Shown in pieces: positions 44,608-56,660 of a DNA stretch of 64,000 nucleotides; position 1 is the stretch's first letter; each line of letters starts with the position of its first letter. Source of the stretch: Erythrobacter sp. NAP1 (GTDB taxonomy: Bacteria > Pseudomonadota > Alphaproteobacteria > Sphingomonadales > Sphingomonadaceae); NCBI RefSeq assembly GCF_000152865.1, contig NZ_CH672390.1, forward strand, positions 2,211,468 to 2,275,467, read 5' to 3'. The notes beneath the pieces are model-generated. The model did not search any database. It was not told the DNA's origin and saw only the letters and a program-made list of their open reading frames with translations. Made by a program: the position numbers and the translations under genes.

Positions 44608-45052
44608 CCTCGGCGAGGAACCACTCTACCGTCTCGCCTATGCGCTCTGGCTTGCGATGGTCGCAGGCGCGGCAATTGGCGGCGGCGTCCTGACGCTGAC
44701 GCTCCTTTCTCAAGGCAACATGCCGGGTCTGCTCGAGAACTGGTGGATGGTGCCACTGGCTCCGGTCATGTTCGGCTGGATCAGCCTGATCTACGTGATC
44801 CCTTGCGCAGTCGCTTTCGGCATCCCGAGCGCGCTCCTCATCATGCGCTTGAAGCCCGGCAGCCTTCTCTCGCTGGCTGTGAGCCTAGGGTTTGCCACCG
44901 CGGTGCAGATCGCCTGCATCGCGCTGTTCATGTGGGACGAGTACTCGCAAGCGTCAGACTACGCTTTCACGACGCCCTTTGCGTGGGGCGCGGCGCTGGG
45001 ACTGTGGTGGGCGCTCAGGCCTCGCCGCGCGGATCGTTCTCAATCACGATAA
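44597..45052 (+). CDS. Small four-helix membrane protein of unknown function
   Basis: A 151-residue protein with about four hydrophobic segments (around 15-38, 52-75, 85-110 and 120-140) and a basic tail. The GTG start at 44597 lies inside the end of the L,D-transpeptidase gene, so it is probably coupled to it. Its last 38 bases overlap the 3' end of the convergent L,D-transpeptidase gene on the other strand. No family recognised. Confidence 0.55.
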   Translation: MFTSLGEEPLYRLAYALWLAMVAGAAIGGGVLTLTLLSQGNMPGLLENWWMVPLAPVMFGWISLIYVIPCAVAFGIPSALLIMRLKPGSLLSLAVSLGFATAVQIACIALFMWDEYSQASDYAFTTPFAWGAALGLWWALRPRRADRSQSR

Positions 45053-46397
45053 CTTCGTCATCGCTCTCGCCCGAACGGTTCGCTTCGCGCGGCTTGTCGA
45101 GGCTGGCGAGGACCGGCGCATCGCGTCCATAGATATCGTCAAAGGTGCGAAGCTCGCCCTCGATATCGACGCCCATGGTGAAATAGGTGATGTAGGCAGG
45201 AAGCTGCTTCTCGATCATCACCTTGGTGTACTTGCCCGAGGTCGCGATTTCGACCGCCTCGTCGCGGGTAGCGCCCTTGCCGAGGATCGCCATGGTGATT
45301 GCCAGTTCAAGCGCGCGCTCTGTCCGGATGCAGCCATGCGACAAGGCGCGGTTGGCGTTCGCGAAAAGGTGCCGTGAGGGGGTGTCGTGGAAGAAAATCG
45401 CGTGCGGGTTAGGCATCTCCAGCTTCATGCGGCCAAGCGAATTTCCCGGACCCGGCTGCTGCACAACCGTGATCCAGCCATTGCTGCCGCGCGTAGCGGT
45501 GTAGCCGTTGGCGCGCGCCCAGCCCGGATTGCCGAGCACGCGTTCGCCAAGCCCTTCGCCCTTCACGATCGATTGCGGCACGGTCCAGGTCGGGTTGAAC
45601 ACCACGCCCTCCACCATCTCGGCAAGCTGCGGGGTAGCGGTGCGACCCGGCTTGCCGACCACCGTGCGATAGGTGCTGATGATGCGGTCGCGCACGGTCA
45701 GGCGCAGCTGATACTCGGGCACGTTGGTGATGAGATATTGCGTGCCAAGATCGCGCGCGAGCCAGCGCCAGCGATCCATGTTCGCTTGGATCAACTTGCG
45801 CTTCTCAGCCTCTTCCGCCGGCGTGACCGCCAGCTCTTCGCGAAGGCGAGCATAGTCAGGGTGCGTAGGGTTCAGCTCTGCAAGAACGCCCGCGACATCG
45901 CCCGTTTCGAGAGCCTTGGTCAGCAGATCGCCGGTGCGATACGTGTCGCGGTCGGGATCGACGACGAACCACTGCACACGCGCCGACATCGGAGTGCGGC
46001 CATCGCGCAGATCCTCGACCAGCCAGACGAAGCTCTTCGAAGCCGTCGCATCGAGCACTTCGGAGCGGCCTTGTGCGGCGAGCGTCTTGAGCTCGGTCAG
46101 GTTGTAGTCGGCAGGATTGAGACCTTCGGCTTCGATCCCTTCGATCACACCGATCAGAGCGTCGACGTGGCTAACCTCCCATTCCTGAACCAGCGGTCCT
46201 GGAGGTGCAAGGTCGCCCTGCACCAGCGGCTCGGAAACCATGCGCGGAAAGGCTTCGTCGAAGCTCGCATCGGCGGGTGTTTCGGCCTGAGAAGGCGCTT
46301 CCTCAATCGGCGCAGTTTCGTCTTGCGCGAGCGCTCCGCTAGCCAGAAGTGCCGCACCCGCGACACCGGTTGCCAAGCTGCTGACCCAATTACGCAT
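45015..46397 (-). CDS. L,D-transpeptidase (YcbB/YkuD type), periplasmic
   Basis: A 460-residue enzyme with a signal peptide (ending SGALAQ), a long N-terminal region with a peptidoglycan-binding-like part, and a YkuD catalytic domain with the motif SHGCIRTERALELA; Cys356 is the nucleophile. It makes 3-3 crosslinks in the cell wall. The start at 46397 has AAGGG nine bases upstream; Met at 46406 would leave no ribosome site. It converges on the small membrane gene, and the two reading frames overlap at their ends. Confidence 0.9.
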   Translation of the reverse strand: MRNWVSSLATGVAGAALLASGALAQDETAPIEEAPSQAETPADASFDEAFPRMVSEPLVQGDLAPPGPLVQEWEVSHVDALIGVIEGIEAEGLNPADYNLTELKTLAAQGRSEVLDATASKSFVWLVEDLRDGRTPMSARVQWFVVDPDRDTYRTGDLLTKALETGDVAGVLAELNPTHPDYARLREELAVTPAEEAEKRKLIQANMDRWRWLARDLGTQYLITNVPEYQLRLTVRDRIISTYRTVVGKPGRTATPQLAEMVEGVVFNPTWTVPQSIVKGEGLGERVLGNPGWARANGYTATRGSNGWITVVQQPGPGNSLGRMKLEMPNPHAIFFHDTPSRHLFANANRALSHGCIRTERALELAITMAILGKGATRDEAVEIATSGKYTKVMIEKQLPAYITYFTMGVDIEGELRTFDDIYGRDAPVLASLDKPREANRSGESDDEVIVIENDPRGEA

Positions 46398-46579
46398 GTG
46401 TATCATCCCTTTGCACAAAGCCGCCTCACGACCGGGCGGCGATGCGTCTCGAAGCCAAATATACTCCGGTTTCGCAGGCGCTATCAAGCAAATCAGCTTG
46501 CCCTCACCTTAATCGGTGCACAGCCGTGAAGCGCCAGACACGTGACGCGGGCGTGCACTGACCGTAAAGCGAGCCCACC

Positions 46580-47476
46580 ATGAGCGAGCCCTCCCCCCTC
46601 TCCCGGCTGATACCCTTCGCTGTCGCGGCCTTGGGCGTGGGGTGCCTGTCGACGATGGACGCTTTCATGAAGGAAGCCGCTCTCACGACCGGAACCTACA
46701 CCGCGACCATTTTGCGCTCACTCATCGGGGCAGCGATCATCGCGCCGTTCTGGCTGTGGCAGCGCACGGGCTGGCCGAAATGGGCAACGCTCAAACTGCA
46801 TCTCGAGCGCGGGATCATCTCGGCTTTCATGGCGCTGACCTTCTTCTATGCCCTGACCAAGCTTCCGCTCGCCGAATCTATTGCAATTAGCTTCATCGCT
46901 CCGCTGATCGCGCTCTATCTTGCGCGCATTTTGCTGGGCGAAGTGATCCAGCCCAAGGCGATCTTCGCAAGCCTGCTCGGCTTCGCAGGAACGATCGTCA
47001 TCATCAGCGGCAAGATCGGGCAGGACAGTTTCGACAATGACGCAGCGCTTGGCCTCGCCTCGCTGCTCGTGTCGGCCCTGCTCTACTCTTACAACTTCAT
47101 CGTAATTCGCAGACAGTCGCAGATGGCCGGGCCGGTAGAGATTGCGACATTCCATAGCGGGGTCGGCGGAGTTGTCCTGTTGCTGGGCGCCCCCTTCCTC
47201 GCAACGCCGGTTGCAACCGAAGCGATCCTCCCGCTGGTTCTTGCCGGAGTTCTCACCGTTTGCGGCGCCATGGCATTTGCTTGGGCCTATGCTCGCGCCG
47301 AAGCGCAGGCGCTGGTTCCGATCGAATATTCGGGCTTTTTGTGGGCGAGCGTACTTGGCTGGGTCTTTTTCCGTGAGGCGGTCACGATCCCGACCTTGGC
47401 GGGCACGGCGCTGATCGTGACCGGGTGCTGGCTCGCGACGCGAAAGGGCCGCGAGAGGCAGCCTGAACCGGCCTGA
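46580..47476 (+). CDS. EamA/DMT family transporter
   Basis: A 298-residue protein with ten predicted transmembrane helices in two EamA repeats of about 140 residues. Repeat boundaries are marked by ALTFFYALTKLPLAESIAIS and, in the second half, EYSGFLWASVLGWVFFRE. It exports metabolites such as amino acids or drugs; the substrate is unknown. Preceded by a 182-base gap to the divergent L,D-transpeptidase start and followed by acnA after 150 bases. Confidence 0.87.
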   Translation: MSEPSPLSRLIPFAVAALGVGCLSTMDAFMKEAALTTGTYTATILRSLIGAAIIAPFWLWQRTGWPKWATLKLHLERGIISAFMALTFFYALTKLPLAESIAISFIAPLIALYLARILLGEVIQPKAIFASLLGFAGTIVIISGKIGQDSFDNDAALGLASLLVSALLYSYNFIVIRRQSQMAGPVEIATFHSGVGGVVLLLGAPFLATPVATEAILPLVLAGVLTVCGAMAFAWAYARAEAQALVPIEYSGFLWASVLGWVFFREAVTIPTLAGTALIVTGCWLATRKGRERQPEPA

Positions 47477-47626
47477 GCGCGCAAGTGGGCCAAATCGACT
47501 AGCAAAAGGTCGCAAATCGGGCGCTTGCCCTTGACCTAGCCCCTTCTCTCTAGCAGTTGCAGCGACAGATTTTCCGCCCGCAAGTGGGATCACATTGGCG
47601 GGCCCCTACAAAGGATCGATAACCCC

Positions 47627-50299
<2,673 letters not shown>

Positions 50300-50308
50300 G
50301 GAGCAATC

Positions 50309-50782
50309 ATGATCGAACCGCGCCTTGTCCTGTCCTCGCTAACCGTTCTCGCCCTCGCGGCCTGCGCGCCGAGCAAGGACAAGGATGAAGGGCGCGATTC
50401 GGCTCCGCCTTTCGGCTATGAGCTGGCGATGGCGAAGGAAGCCATCCCTGCCATAGCCGAGGAGGCGAGCGTGGTGGACCTTTCGGTCGAGGAGCTTCGC
50501 GCAAAGCTCGACGCTGGCGACATCCGCCTGATCGACGTGCGCACTTCGGAAGAGGTCGCGCAGGGGATCATCCCGGGCGCGGAGCATGTGGCTCTCGTCG
50601 ATTTCGACCCGGCAAGCCTAGACCTCAGCGATGGCCGCGAAGTGGTGCTCTATTGCCGCTCGGGCCGACGTTCGGGCATCGCAGGTGAGAAGCTGACCGC
50701 TCACACCGGCAAGCCCGCGGCGCATCTGGGTGGAGGCATCCTTGCTTGGCAGGAAGCGGGCGAGGCGGTCGAAATGCCTTAG
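50309..50782 (+). CDS. Rhodanese-like domain lipoprotein
   Basis: A 157-residue exported protein with lipobox LAAC (Cys at about residue 19) and a rhodanese domain (IRLIDVRTSEEVAQGIIPGA). The active-site loop is CRSGRRSG with the persulfide-forming Cys present. It handles sulfane sulfur in the periplasm; the partner is unknown. Nine bases after acnA, likely one transcript, ended by the terminator at 50811-50849. Confidence 0.88.
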   Translation: MIEPRLVLSSLTVLALAACAPSKDKDEGRDSAPPFGYELAMAKEAIPAIAEEASVVDLSVEELRAKLDAGDIRLIDVRTSEEVAQGIIPGAEHVALVDFDPASLDLSDGREVVLYCRSGRRSGIAGEKLTAHTGKPAAHLGGGILAWQEAGEAVEMP

Positions 50783-50810
50783 TCGCGCGGGCTCACCAAT
50801 CGGACAGCAA

Positions 50811-50849
50811 AAGGGCGGCAATCCCGTGGGGGGGTGCCGCCCTTAGTTT
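50811..50849 (+). terminator. Rho-independent terminator after acnA-rhodanese
   Basis: A perfect 10-bp stem AAGGGCGGCA (50811-50820) / TGCCGCCCTT (50835-50844) with a 14-nt loop is followed by AGTTTTT. It lies before the convergent PEP-CTERM gene. Confidence 0.85.
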
Positions 50850-50875
50850 TTCCAGGTCAGCTTTGAGCGCGCGAG

Positions 50876-52855
50876 TTACGCGTCTGCTTTTTCGACCTTG
50901 AACTTCTTGCGTCCCAGGATCGCTGCGGCGGCGAGGCCGAACAGGATCATCATCGGCGGTGCAGGCACTTCGGTGCCACCGCTGCTCGACGAGGACGACG
51001 AGCTGGAGCTGGAGCTCGACGACGAACTGCTGCTGCTTCCGCCGAAGCTCGAGGTGCTGCCACCCGAACTGCTGCTCGACGAAGAACCTGACGAGCTGGA
51101 CGAAGACGAACCACCGAAGCTCGACGTGCTTCCGCCAGAGGAGCTGGAGCTGCCCGAGCTCGAACCCGACGACGAGGAGCTGGACGAGCCGCCATTGCTG
51201 CCGCCCGAAGAACCGCCCGACGAGGACGAGCTGCTGGAGGACGACGAGGAACTCGAAGAACTGCTCGACGAACCCGATCCACCCGACGAACCGCCGGTCG
51301 TGGTGCCAGGTTGACCGCTCGACCCGCCGGTGCTGGTCATGCCGCCCGAGCTACCGCCCGACGAAGACGAAGAGGAGGAACTGCTCGAGGACGAGGACGA
51401 GCTCGTGGAGCTGGTCATGTTCCCTGAGCTACCGCCGCTGGTTGCTCCGCCCGAGGACGAGCTCGAAGACGAAGAACTCGACGACGAGGATGAGCTCGAC
51501 GAACTGCCGCTGCCACCGTTGCTGCCGCCGCTGGTCATACCACCCGAGCTGCCGCCCGACGAGGACGACGAGCTTGAAGAGCTGCTCGACGATGAGGACG
51601 AGGACGAACCGGAGCCGCCCGACGAACCGCCGCTACCGCCTGAAGATGACGATGAGGAACCGGACGATGACGAACCCGAAGAGCTCGACGAGCCCGAACC
51701 TCCGGACGAGCCCCCGCTCGATCCGTTATTGCCGCCCGAGGACGATGACGATGAGGAGGACGAAGAGCTGCTCGATGACGAGCTGCTCGACGACGAACTC
51801 GACGACACGTTGCCAGACGAGCTGCTCACATTGCCCGAGGAACTCGAAACGTTGCCTGAGGAGCTGGAGACGTTCCCGGACGAACTCGAGACATTGCCTG
51901 AGGAGCTTGAGACGTTGCCCGACGATGTCGATACCGCGCCGGTCGAGCTCGATACTCCGCCAGTCGAAGTCGAAACACCGCCAGTGGAGGTCGACACGCC
52001 GCCGGTGCTCGACGAGACTGCGCCGGTGCTCGAGGACACTGCGCCGGTCGACGAACTGATCGAGCCGGTCGAGGAGGTCGACGTCACGCTGCCCGACGTG
52101 GTGGTCGAGGAGATCGTGCCCGAGGATGTCGAGGCATCGACGTCGATGTCGATATTGATGTCACCCGAAGAGCCGCCGCTGCCACCGCTCGAGGTGGAGC
52201 TGGAGCCGCCGCTCGTCGAGGAGCTGAAGCTGCCGCCGCTGGTGGTCGAGCTGAAATCCCCGCCCGAAGTGGTGGTCGTGGTCGAGACGCCGAGATCGCC
52301 CGATGACGAACCGCCGCCACCAAAGAAGCCGCCAATGAAGCCGCCTCCGAAACCGCCGCCAAAGCCTCCACCGAAGCCGCCGAAGACCGGACCGCCAAAG
52401 CCGCCGCCGCCACCGGTGATGGGCGGAAGCGGAGGAAGCGGAGCGGGTGCATAGGCGACCTGCGCAATCGGCGGGCATTCAGCCGCGTCGATGTAGGCGC
52501 TTGTGGCGCCTGCGGGCAGCCCCGCGTCGTTGTAAGCCACAGCGCCAGCACCGGCTGCGCCGAAGCCGCCGGGAATCGGCTGGCATTCGATCGTGCGCTC
52601 AACGATGCGGCGACGACGATCAGGCTCGGGAAGCGGCGGAAGCTCGCGAACGCGCGGCTGGTCCTTGACGTAGATCGGTTCAGGCTGGCCCTTCACCGCG
52701 ATTGGCTGCGTTTCGACCAGCTTGCCGTCGGCGTCGGTCGTGAAGCGCGGCTGATCGGTGTTCATCGGCTCCGCGACGCGCACTGCCCCGCCCTGCAGAA
52801 GGGCGATGCCTGCAGCGGTCGCTGCGAGTTTCGCTGTTGCCAGTTTGATCGACAT
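50876..52855 (-). CDS. Ser/Gly-rich PEP-CTERM surface protein
   Basis: A 659-residue exported protein of extreme composition. After a signal peptide comes a Pro/Arg-containing region (about 30-150), then a Gly/Phe-rich block (about 150-185). Next are Ser/Thr/Gly stretches with 7-residue repeats such as NVSSSSG and AVSSSTG (about 259-350), and almost pure Ser/Gly to about 625. The end is a PEP-CTERM-type sorting signal: VPAPP, a hydrophobic helix and the basic stop GRKKFKVEKADA. Such proteins are processed by exosortase and placed on the surface or in exopolysaccharide; Ser/Thr-rich regions are often glycosylated. No exosortase gene is in the window. Long open frames on the other strand are composition artefacts. 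Confidence 0.8.
   Translation of the reverse strand: MSIKLATAKLAATAAGIALLQGGAVRVAEPMNTDQPRFTTDADGKLVETQPIAVKGQPEPIYVKDQPRVRELPPLPEPDRRRRIVERTIECQPIPGGFGAAGAGAVAYNDAGLPAGATSAYIDAAECPPIAQVAYAPAPLPPLPPITGGGGGFGGPVFGGFGGGFGGGFGGGFIGGFFGGGGSSSGDLGVSTTTTTSGGDFSSTTSGGSFSSSTSGGSSSTSSGGSGGSSGDINIDIDVDASTSSGTISSTTTSGSVTSTSSTGSISSSTGAVSSSTGAVSSSTGGVSTSTGGVSTSTGGVSSSTGAVSTSSGNVSSSSGNVSSSSGNVSSSSGNVSSSSGNVSSSSGNVSSSSSSSSSSSSSSSSSSSSSSSGGNNGSSGGSSGGSGSSSSSGSSSSGSSSSSSGGSGGSSGGSGSSSSSSSSSSSSSSSSSGGSSGGMTSGGSNGGSGSSSSSSSSSSSSSSSSSSGGATSGGSSGNMTSSTSSSSSSSSSSSSSSSGGSSGGMTSTGGSSGQPGTTTGGSSGGSGSSSSSSSSSSSSSSSSSSGGSSGGSNGGSSSSSSSGSSSGSSSSSGGSTSSFGGSSSSSSSGSSSSSSSGGSTSSFGGSSSSSSSSSSSSSSSSSSSGGTEVPAPPMMILFGLAAAAILGRKKFKVEKADA
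51806..52080 (-). repeat. 21-bp imperfect tandem repeat array
   Basis: About 13 copies of a 21-bp unit encode the heptads (A/G/N)VS(S/T)S(S/T)G at residues 259-350 of the PEP-CTERM protein. The copies in the 51.8-51.9 kb part are most alike (NVSSSSG). Copy number may vary between strains. Confidence 0.75.
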
Positions 52856-53055
52856 AGAACCGAACCTTGTTTGCCTGCCCTGGCTGGATGCGGCCCACCC
52901 GCACCTTCACCAAATCCAATACTGTCATGGGATCGGAGACCGGATCACGGCAATGCGGTTAACCATGTTTGGCGCGTGTTAGCGGCGCCGGAACACCGGA
53001 ATCGGGCGCTTTTCGGGGGTGCTGTCCCGTTTTGACACCGAAAACGGCGGCTGTG

Positions 53056-54099
53056 TTAGTCGTTCTCGTCGAACATCGAGGGCTGAGCGCCGCCACGCGA
53101 CACCGGTTTTGCGACTCCGAGATGCTCCCAGCCGGCATCGTTAAGCATGCGCCCGCGTTCGGTTCGGGCGATCAGGCCAAGCTGGATGAGGTAGGGCTCG
53201 ATCACCTCCTCGACCGTGTCCCGCTGTTCGGACAGGCCCGCCGATATCGCCGCTACCCCGACCGGCCCGCCCTTGTAGGTCTCCGCGATCATGGTGAGGT
53301 AGCGGCGATCCATCGCGTCGAGACCAAGCCGGTCGATCTCGAGCCGGGTCAGCGCATCATCCGCCATCGCGCGGGTCACGGTGACCTGGCCTGCGACCTG
53401 CGCGAAGTCACGCACGCGCCGCAGCAGGCGGCCCGCCACACGCGGCGTCCCGCGCGAGCGCCGCGCGATCTCGCGCGCGCCCGACGCTTCGATGTCGAGG
53501 CCGAGCAGTCGCGCGCCGCGCGTTACCACCTGGTCAAGCTCGTCATGGGTGTAGAATTGCAGGCGCACCGGAATACCGAACCGGTCACGCAAGGGGGTCG
53601 TCAGCAGACCCTGCCGCGTCGTCGCCCCGACCAGCGTGAAGGGCGGCAGGTCGATCCGCACGCTCCGCGCCGAAGGCCCTTCGCCGATGATGATGTCGAG
53701 CGCGCGGTCCTCCATCGCGGGGTAGAGCACTTCCTCGACCACCGGATTGAGGCGGTGGATCTCGTCGATGAAGAGCACGTCATGCGGTTCGAGATTGGTG
53801 AGCAACGCAGCCAGATCGCCCGCCTTGGCGATCACCGGTCCGGACGTTGCCCGAAACCCCACGCCAAGCTCACCCGCGACGATCTGCGCGAGCGTCGTTT
53901 TGCCAAGGCCCGGAGGCCCGTGGAACAGCGTGTGATCCATCGCCTCCCCCCGCGCGCGCGCTGAATCGATGAAGACGCGCAGGTTGTCCTTCGCCGCCTC
54001 CTGACCGATGAACTCCGCAAGCCGCTTTGGCCGCAGAGCCGTGTCCGGATCGCCGGGCTGGTTCTCGCCGGAGTGGATAGGAGGGTCGAGATCGCTCAA
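53056..54099 (-). CDS. ruvB: Holliday junction helicase RuvB
   Basis: The ATPase motor of the RuvAB branch migration complex. The 347-residue protein has Walker [14 protein letters not shown], Walker [11 protein letters not shown], the sensor [14 protein letters not shown] and arginine finger region [10 protein letters not shown], then the C-terminal winged helix. It overlaps the DsrE-like gene by 4 bases at its start. ruvC is not in the window. Confidence 0.97.
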   Translation of the reverse strand: MSDLDPPIHSGENQPGDPDTALRPKRLAEFIGQEAAKDNLRVFIDSARARGEAMDHTLFHGPPGLGKTTLAQIVAGELGVGFRATSGPVIAKAGDLAALLTNLEPHDVLFIDEIHRLNPVVEEVLYPAMEDRALDIIIGEGPSARSVRIDLPPFTLVGATTRQGLLTTPLRDRFGIPVRLQFYTHDELDQVVTRGARLLGLDIEASGAREIARRSRGTPRVAGRLLRRVRDFAQVAGQVTVTRAMADDALTRLEIDRLGLDAMDRRYLTMIAETYKGGPVGVAAISAGLSEQRDTVEEVIEPYLIQLGLIARTERGRMLNDAGWEHLGVAKPVSRGGAQPSMFDEND

Positions 54100-54617
54100 A
54101 ACGGGTTCACCGTATAACCCTGCTGCTGGAGCAGCGCGTGGGCGGTCATGGCGGAGAGCTGCATCTCGACGCCCTCGATCAGCTCGTCAGGATTGACGCC
54201 GCGAGCTGCTGCGCTCTGCCCGCACAGGATGAAGCGAATGCCGCGATCGAGCATCGCGCGGATCATCGGCTCGGAGGTGTTGCCCTCGCCGCTGACCAAG
54301 TCGCCTGCCGCTAGGCCATGGACTACCACCACGAGCTTGATGCGGTCCTCAGGCACTCCGGCTGCGACGTGCATGTTCATGAAGCGGGCAGCACTCTCGA
54401 ACCCGCGATTACGCGCGCCGTCCTCGGCAGCGGTGGCAACGTCGAAGGCGATCTCGAAGCGCGAGAAGCTGGGGATCGGTTCGACGTCAGGGACGGGCGC
54501 GTGCGGGCCGAATTCATCGAACACGGGGCCGGTCGCGAAGGCCTCCCGGCTCGCCTGTTGGGCAGAGAGGGGACTTGCGATGAGCGTTGCAAGAGCAAGG
54601 GCGAGAGCGTGTTTCAT
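54096..54617 (-). CDS. Exported DsrE/F-like protein between ruvA and ruvB
   Basis: A 173-residue protein with a signal peptide (ending PLSAQQ) and a DsrE-like fold: [12 protein letters not shown], then LVVVVHGLA and [12 protein letters not shown] with a likely active Cys. DsrE folds relay sulfur or bind persulfide. Both ends overlap ruv genes by 4 bases, so it is translated within the ruvAB operon though its predicted place is the periplasm. Confidence 0.75.
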   Translation of the reverse strand: MKHALALALATLIASPLSAQQASREAFATGPVFDEFGPHAPVPDVEPIPSFSRFEIAFDVATAAEDGARNRGFESAARFMNMHVAAGVPEDRIKLVVVVHGLAAGDLVSGEGNTSEPMIRAMLDRGIRFILCGQSAAARGVNPDELIEGVEMQLSAMTAHALLQQQGYTVNPF

Positions 54618-55222
54618 GATGCAGCCTTCTTGAGAGCAACGCGGATGAGGTCGCCTTCGGGCGCATCCTCGCCCAATTCGGCAGTGGCGCGGGCAACGGC
54701 CTGCGCGGCGATGGCGGGCTTGAAGCCGAGGTTCTCGAGCGCGCTCACCGCATCGGCGCTGGCAGAGCCTGCGGGGGCTGCGGCGCCCATGGGCACTCCG
54801 GCCATTCCGCCGCCGGGCAGCGCGCCGACCTTGTCTTTAAGCTCGTTGACGATCCGCCCGGCCAGCTTCGGCCCCACACCGTTCGCTCGCGCCACGCTGG
54901 CCGCGTCTCCCGCGGCGCAGGCATCGCGCAATTCGCCGGTCGATAGGGCAGACAGGATCGCAAGGCCGACCTTCGACCCTACGCCCTGAACCTGTGTCAG
55001 CAGGCGGAACCAGTCGCGCTCGGCGCTTTCCGCAAAGCCCAGGAGGCGCATGTCGTTCTCGCTCACCTGAAGGTCGGTGTGGACGGTGCACGCCTCGCCC
55101 TTTTCGCCCAGCGCGCTGAGCGTTCGGGCCGAGCAATGAACGAGGTAACCCACGCCCTGCACATCGACGATCGCCCAATCCTCGCCGATCTCGTCGAGGC
55201 GTCCTGATAGCTTTGCAATCAT
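54614..55222 (-). CDS. ruvA: Holliday junction branch migration protein RuvA
   Basis: Tetrameric DNA-binding partner of RuvB. 202 residues with the N-terminal OB domain ([20 protein letters not shown]), two HhH motifs ([35 protein letters not shown]) and the C-terminal RuvB-binding domain ([20 protein letters not shown]). The frame continues to 55300 but the family start is at 55222. First gene of ruvA-dsrE-ruvB. Confidence 0.96.
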   Translation of the reverse strand: MIAKLSGRLDEIGEDWAIVDVQGVGYLVHCSARTLSALGEKGEACTVHTDLQVSENDMRLLGFAESAERDWFRLLTQVQGVGSKVGLAILSALSTGELRDACAAGDAASVARANGVGPKLAGRIVNELKDKVGALPGGGMAGVPMGAAAPAGSASADAVSALENLGFKPAIAAQAVARATAELGEDAPEGDLIRVALKKAAS

Positions 55223-55524
55223 GGTTTGTTCTTGGCCCAAGGCGCTTCGCAACACCACCCCTGCACCGCGCTTATCGCCAGCAGAGGGTGGAACGCGCAT
55301 GGGTATGGTTTGGAAAAGTCGCTCGGGCTCGCAAGCCTCTGTTCCAAAGCGATAATTCGAAAAATTCGCTGTAGGATGTGTGACTTTCCGATTTTTGCCA
55401 GCATTTCGCGCACCGCCGAGGTCTCATCCGTTCATCATGATCTCACACCATATCGTCGCGCCTGCGTGTAGGAAATCGGCTGAATTCTCGACACCGCCGC
55501 CGCTTTCGCTAAAGGCTTGGAGCC
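55223..55524. other. Intergenic region between ruvA and aroC
   Basis: 302 bases between divergent genes. It must hold promoters for both, but I see no clear -35/-10 pair. An A/T-rich stretch at about 55354-55375 and a GGAA/TTCC pair are the only features; short open frames here lack ribosome sites and known domains. Confidence 0.5.
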
Positions 55525-56610
55525 ATGAGCTTCAACACTTTCGGACGGTCCCTGCGATTCACGACATGGGGGGAAAGCCACGGCCCCGGCCTTGGCGTGG
55601 TGCTGGACGGGTGCCCGCCGGGCATTCCCTTGCGCGAAACCGATATCCAGCCCTTCATGGATGCGCGCAAGCCGGGACAGAACAAGTTCACCACCCAGCG
55701 CAAGGAAGCCGACGCGGTGCGCATCCTTTCGGGTGTGTTCACGACCTCCGAAGGCGACCAGGTGACGACCGGCACGCCGATCCACCTGATGATCGAGAAC
55801 ACGGACCAGCGTTCGAAGGACTATTCGGAGATCGCGCAGGCCTATCGACCCGGACATGCCGATTACACCTATGACGCAAAATACGGCATCCGCGACTATC
55901 GCGGCGGCGGGCGCTCAAGCGCGCGCGAGACCGCTGCGCGTGTGGCAGCAGGCGCGGTCGCTCGGCTCATCATTCCCGAGGTCAAGATCACCGGCTTCGT
56001 GTGCGAGCTTGGCGGCGACCGGATCGAGCGCGACGCGATCAACTACGCCATCATCGACCAGAACCCGTTCTTCTGCCCCGACAGCTGGGCCGCGAAACGC
56101 TGGGAGGAACTGGTCGACCTTGCCCGTAAGAACGGATCATCGCTTGGCGCGGTGGTCGAGTGCGTGGCTGAGGGTGTCCCGGCCGGCTGGGGCGCGCCGG
56201 TCTATGCCAAGCTCGACAGCGAGCTTGCCGCCGCGATGATGAGCATCAACGCGACCAAGGGTGTCGAGATCGGCGACGGCTTCGAAGCAGCGCGCCTCAC
56301 TGGCGAGCAGAACGCCGACCCGATGAGCCCGGGCGAGGACGGCAAGCCGGTCTTCGCAAGCAACCATGCGGGCGGCACGGCGGGCGGCATCTCGACCGGC
56401 CAGCCGGTGGTCTGCCGCGTGGCGTTCAAGCCGACCTCCTCGATCCTGACGCCGGTGGACTCGATTACGTCTGACGGAGAAGCCACCAAGGTCCGCACCA
56501 AGGGCCGCCACGACCCCTGCGTCGGCATCCGCGGAACGCCCGTGGTTGAGGCGATGATGGCGCTGGTCCTGGCCGACGCAAAGCTGATGCACCGCGCTCA
56601 GGTTGGATGA
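55525..56610 (+). CDS. aroC: Chorismate synthase AroC
   Basis: The last step of the shikimate pathway, EPSP to chorismate, using reduced FMN. The 361-residue protein begins [20 protein letters not shown], has the second signature [20 protein letters not shown] and the third [24 protein letters not shown] lies just before the ATG. Convergent with the DUF4274-like gene. Confidence 0.97.
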   Translation: MSFNTFGRSLRFTTWGESHGPGLGVVLDGCPPGIPLRETDIQPFMDARKPGQNKFTTQRKEADAVRILSGVFTTSEGDQVTTGTPIHLMIENTDQRSKDYSEIAQAYRPGHADYTYDAKYGIRDYRGGGRSSARETAARVAAGAVARLIIPEVKITGFVCELGGDRIERDAINYAIIDQNPFFCPDSWAAKRWEELVDLARKNGSSLGAVVECVAEGVPAGWGAPVYAKLDSELAAAMMSINATKGVEIGDGFEAARLTGEQNADPMSPGEDGKPVFASNHAGGTAGGISTGQPVVCRVAFKPTSSILTPVDSITSDGEATKVRTKGRHDPCVGIRGTPVVEAMMALVLADAKLMHRAQVG

Positions 56611-56660
56611 CCTATAGCGCGGGGAACAACCCGCTCAGGTTGGGTAGGCTTCAAAGACCC

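Noticed and set aside
50959..52059. 366-residue plus-strand open frame rich in Ser, Arg, Thr and Cys
   Set aside because: Antisense to the PEP-CTERM gene; the open frame comes from the repeated Ser/Gly codons on the other strand and has no domain.
51330..52454. 374-residue plus-strand Glu/Leu/Pro-rich open frame
   Set aside because: Also a shadow of the PEP-CTERM repeats; the acidic periodic sequence is a direct complement effect.
55226..55471. Short plus-strand frame in the ruvA-aroC gap
   Set aside because: No ribosome site or domain and it overlaps the ruvA leader.
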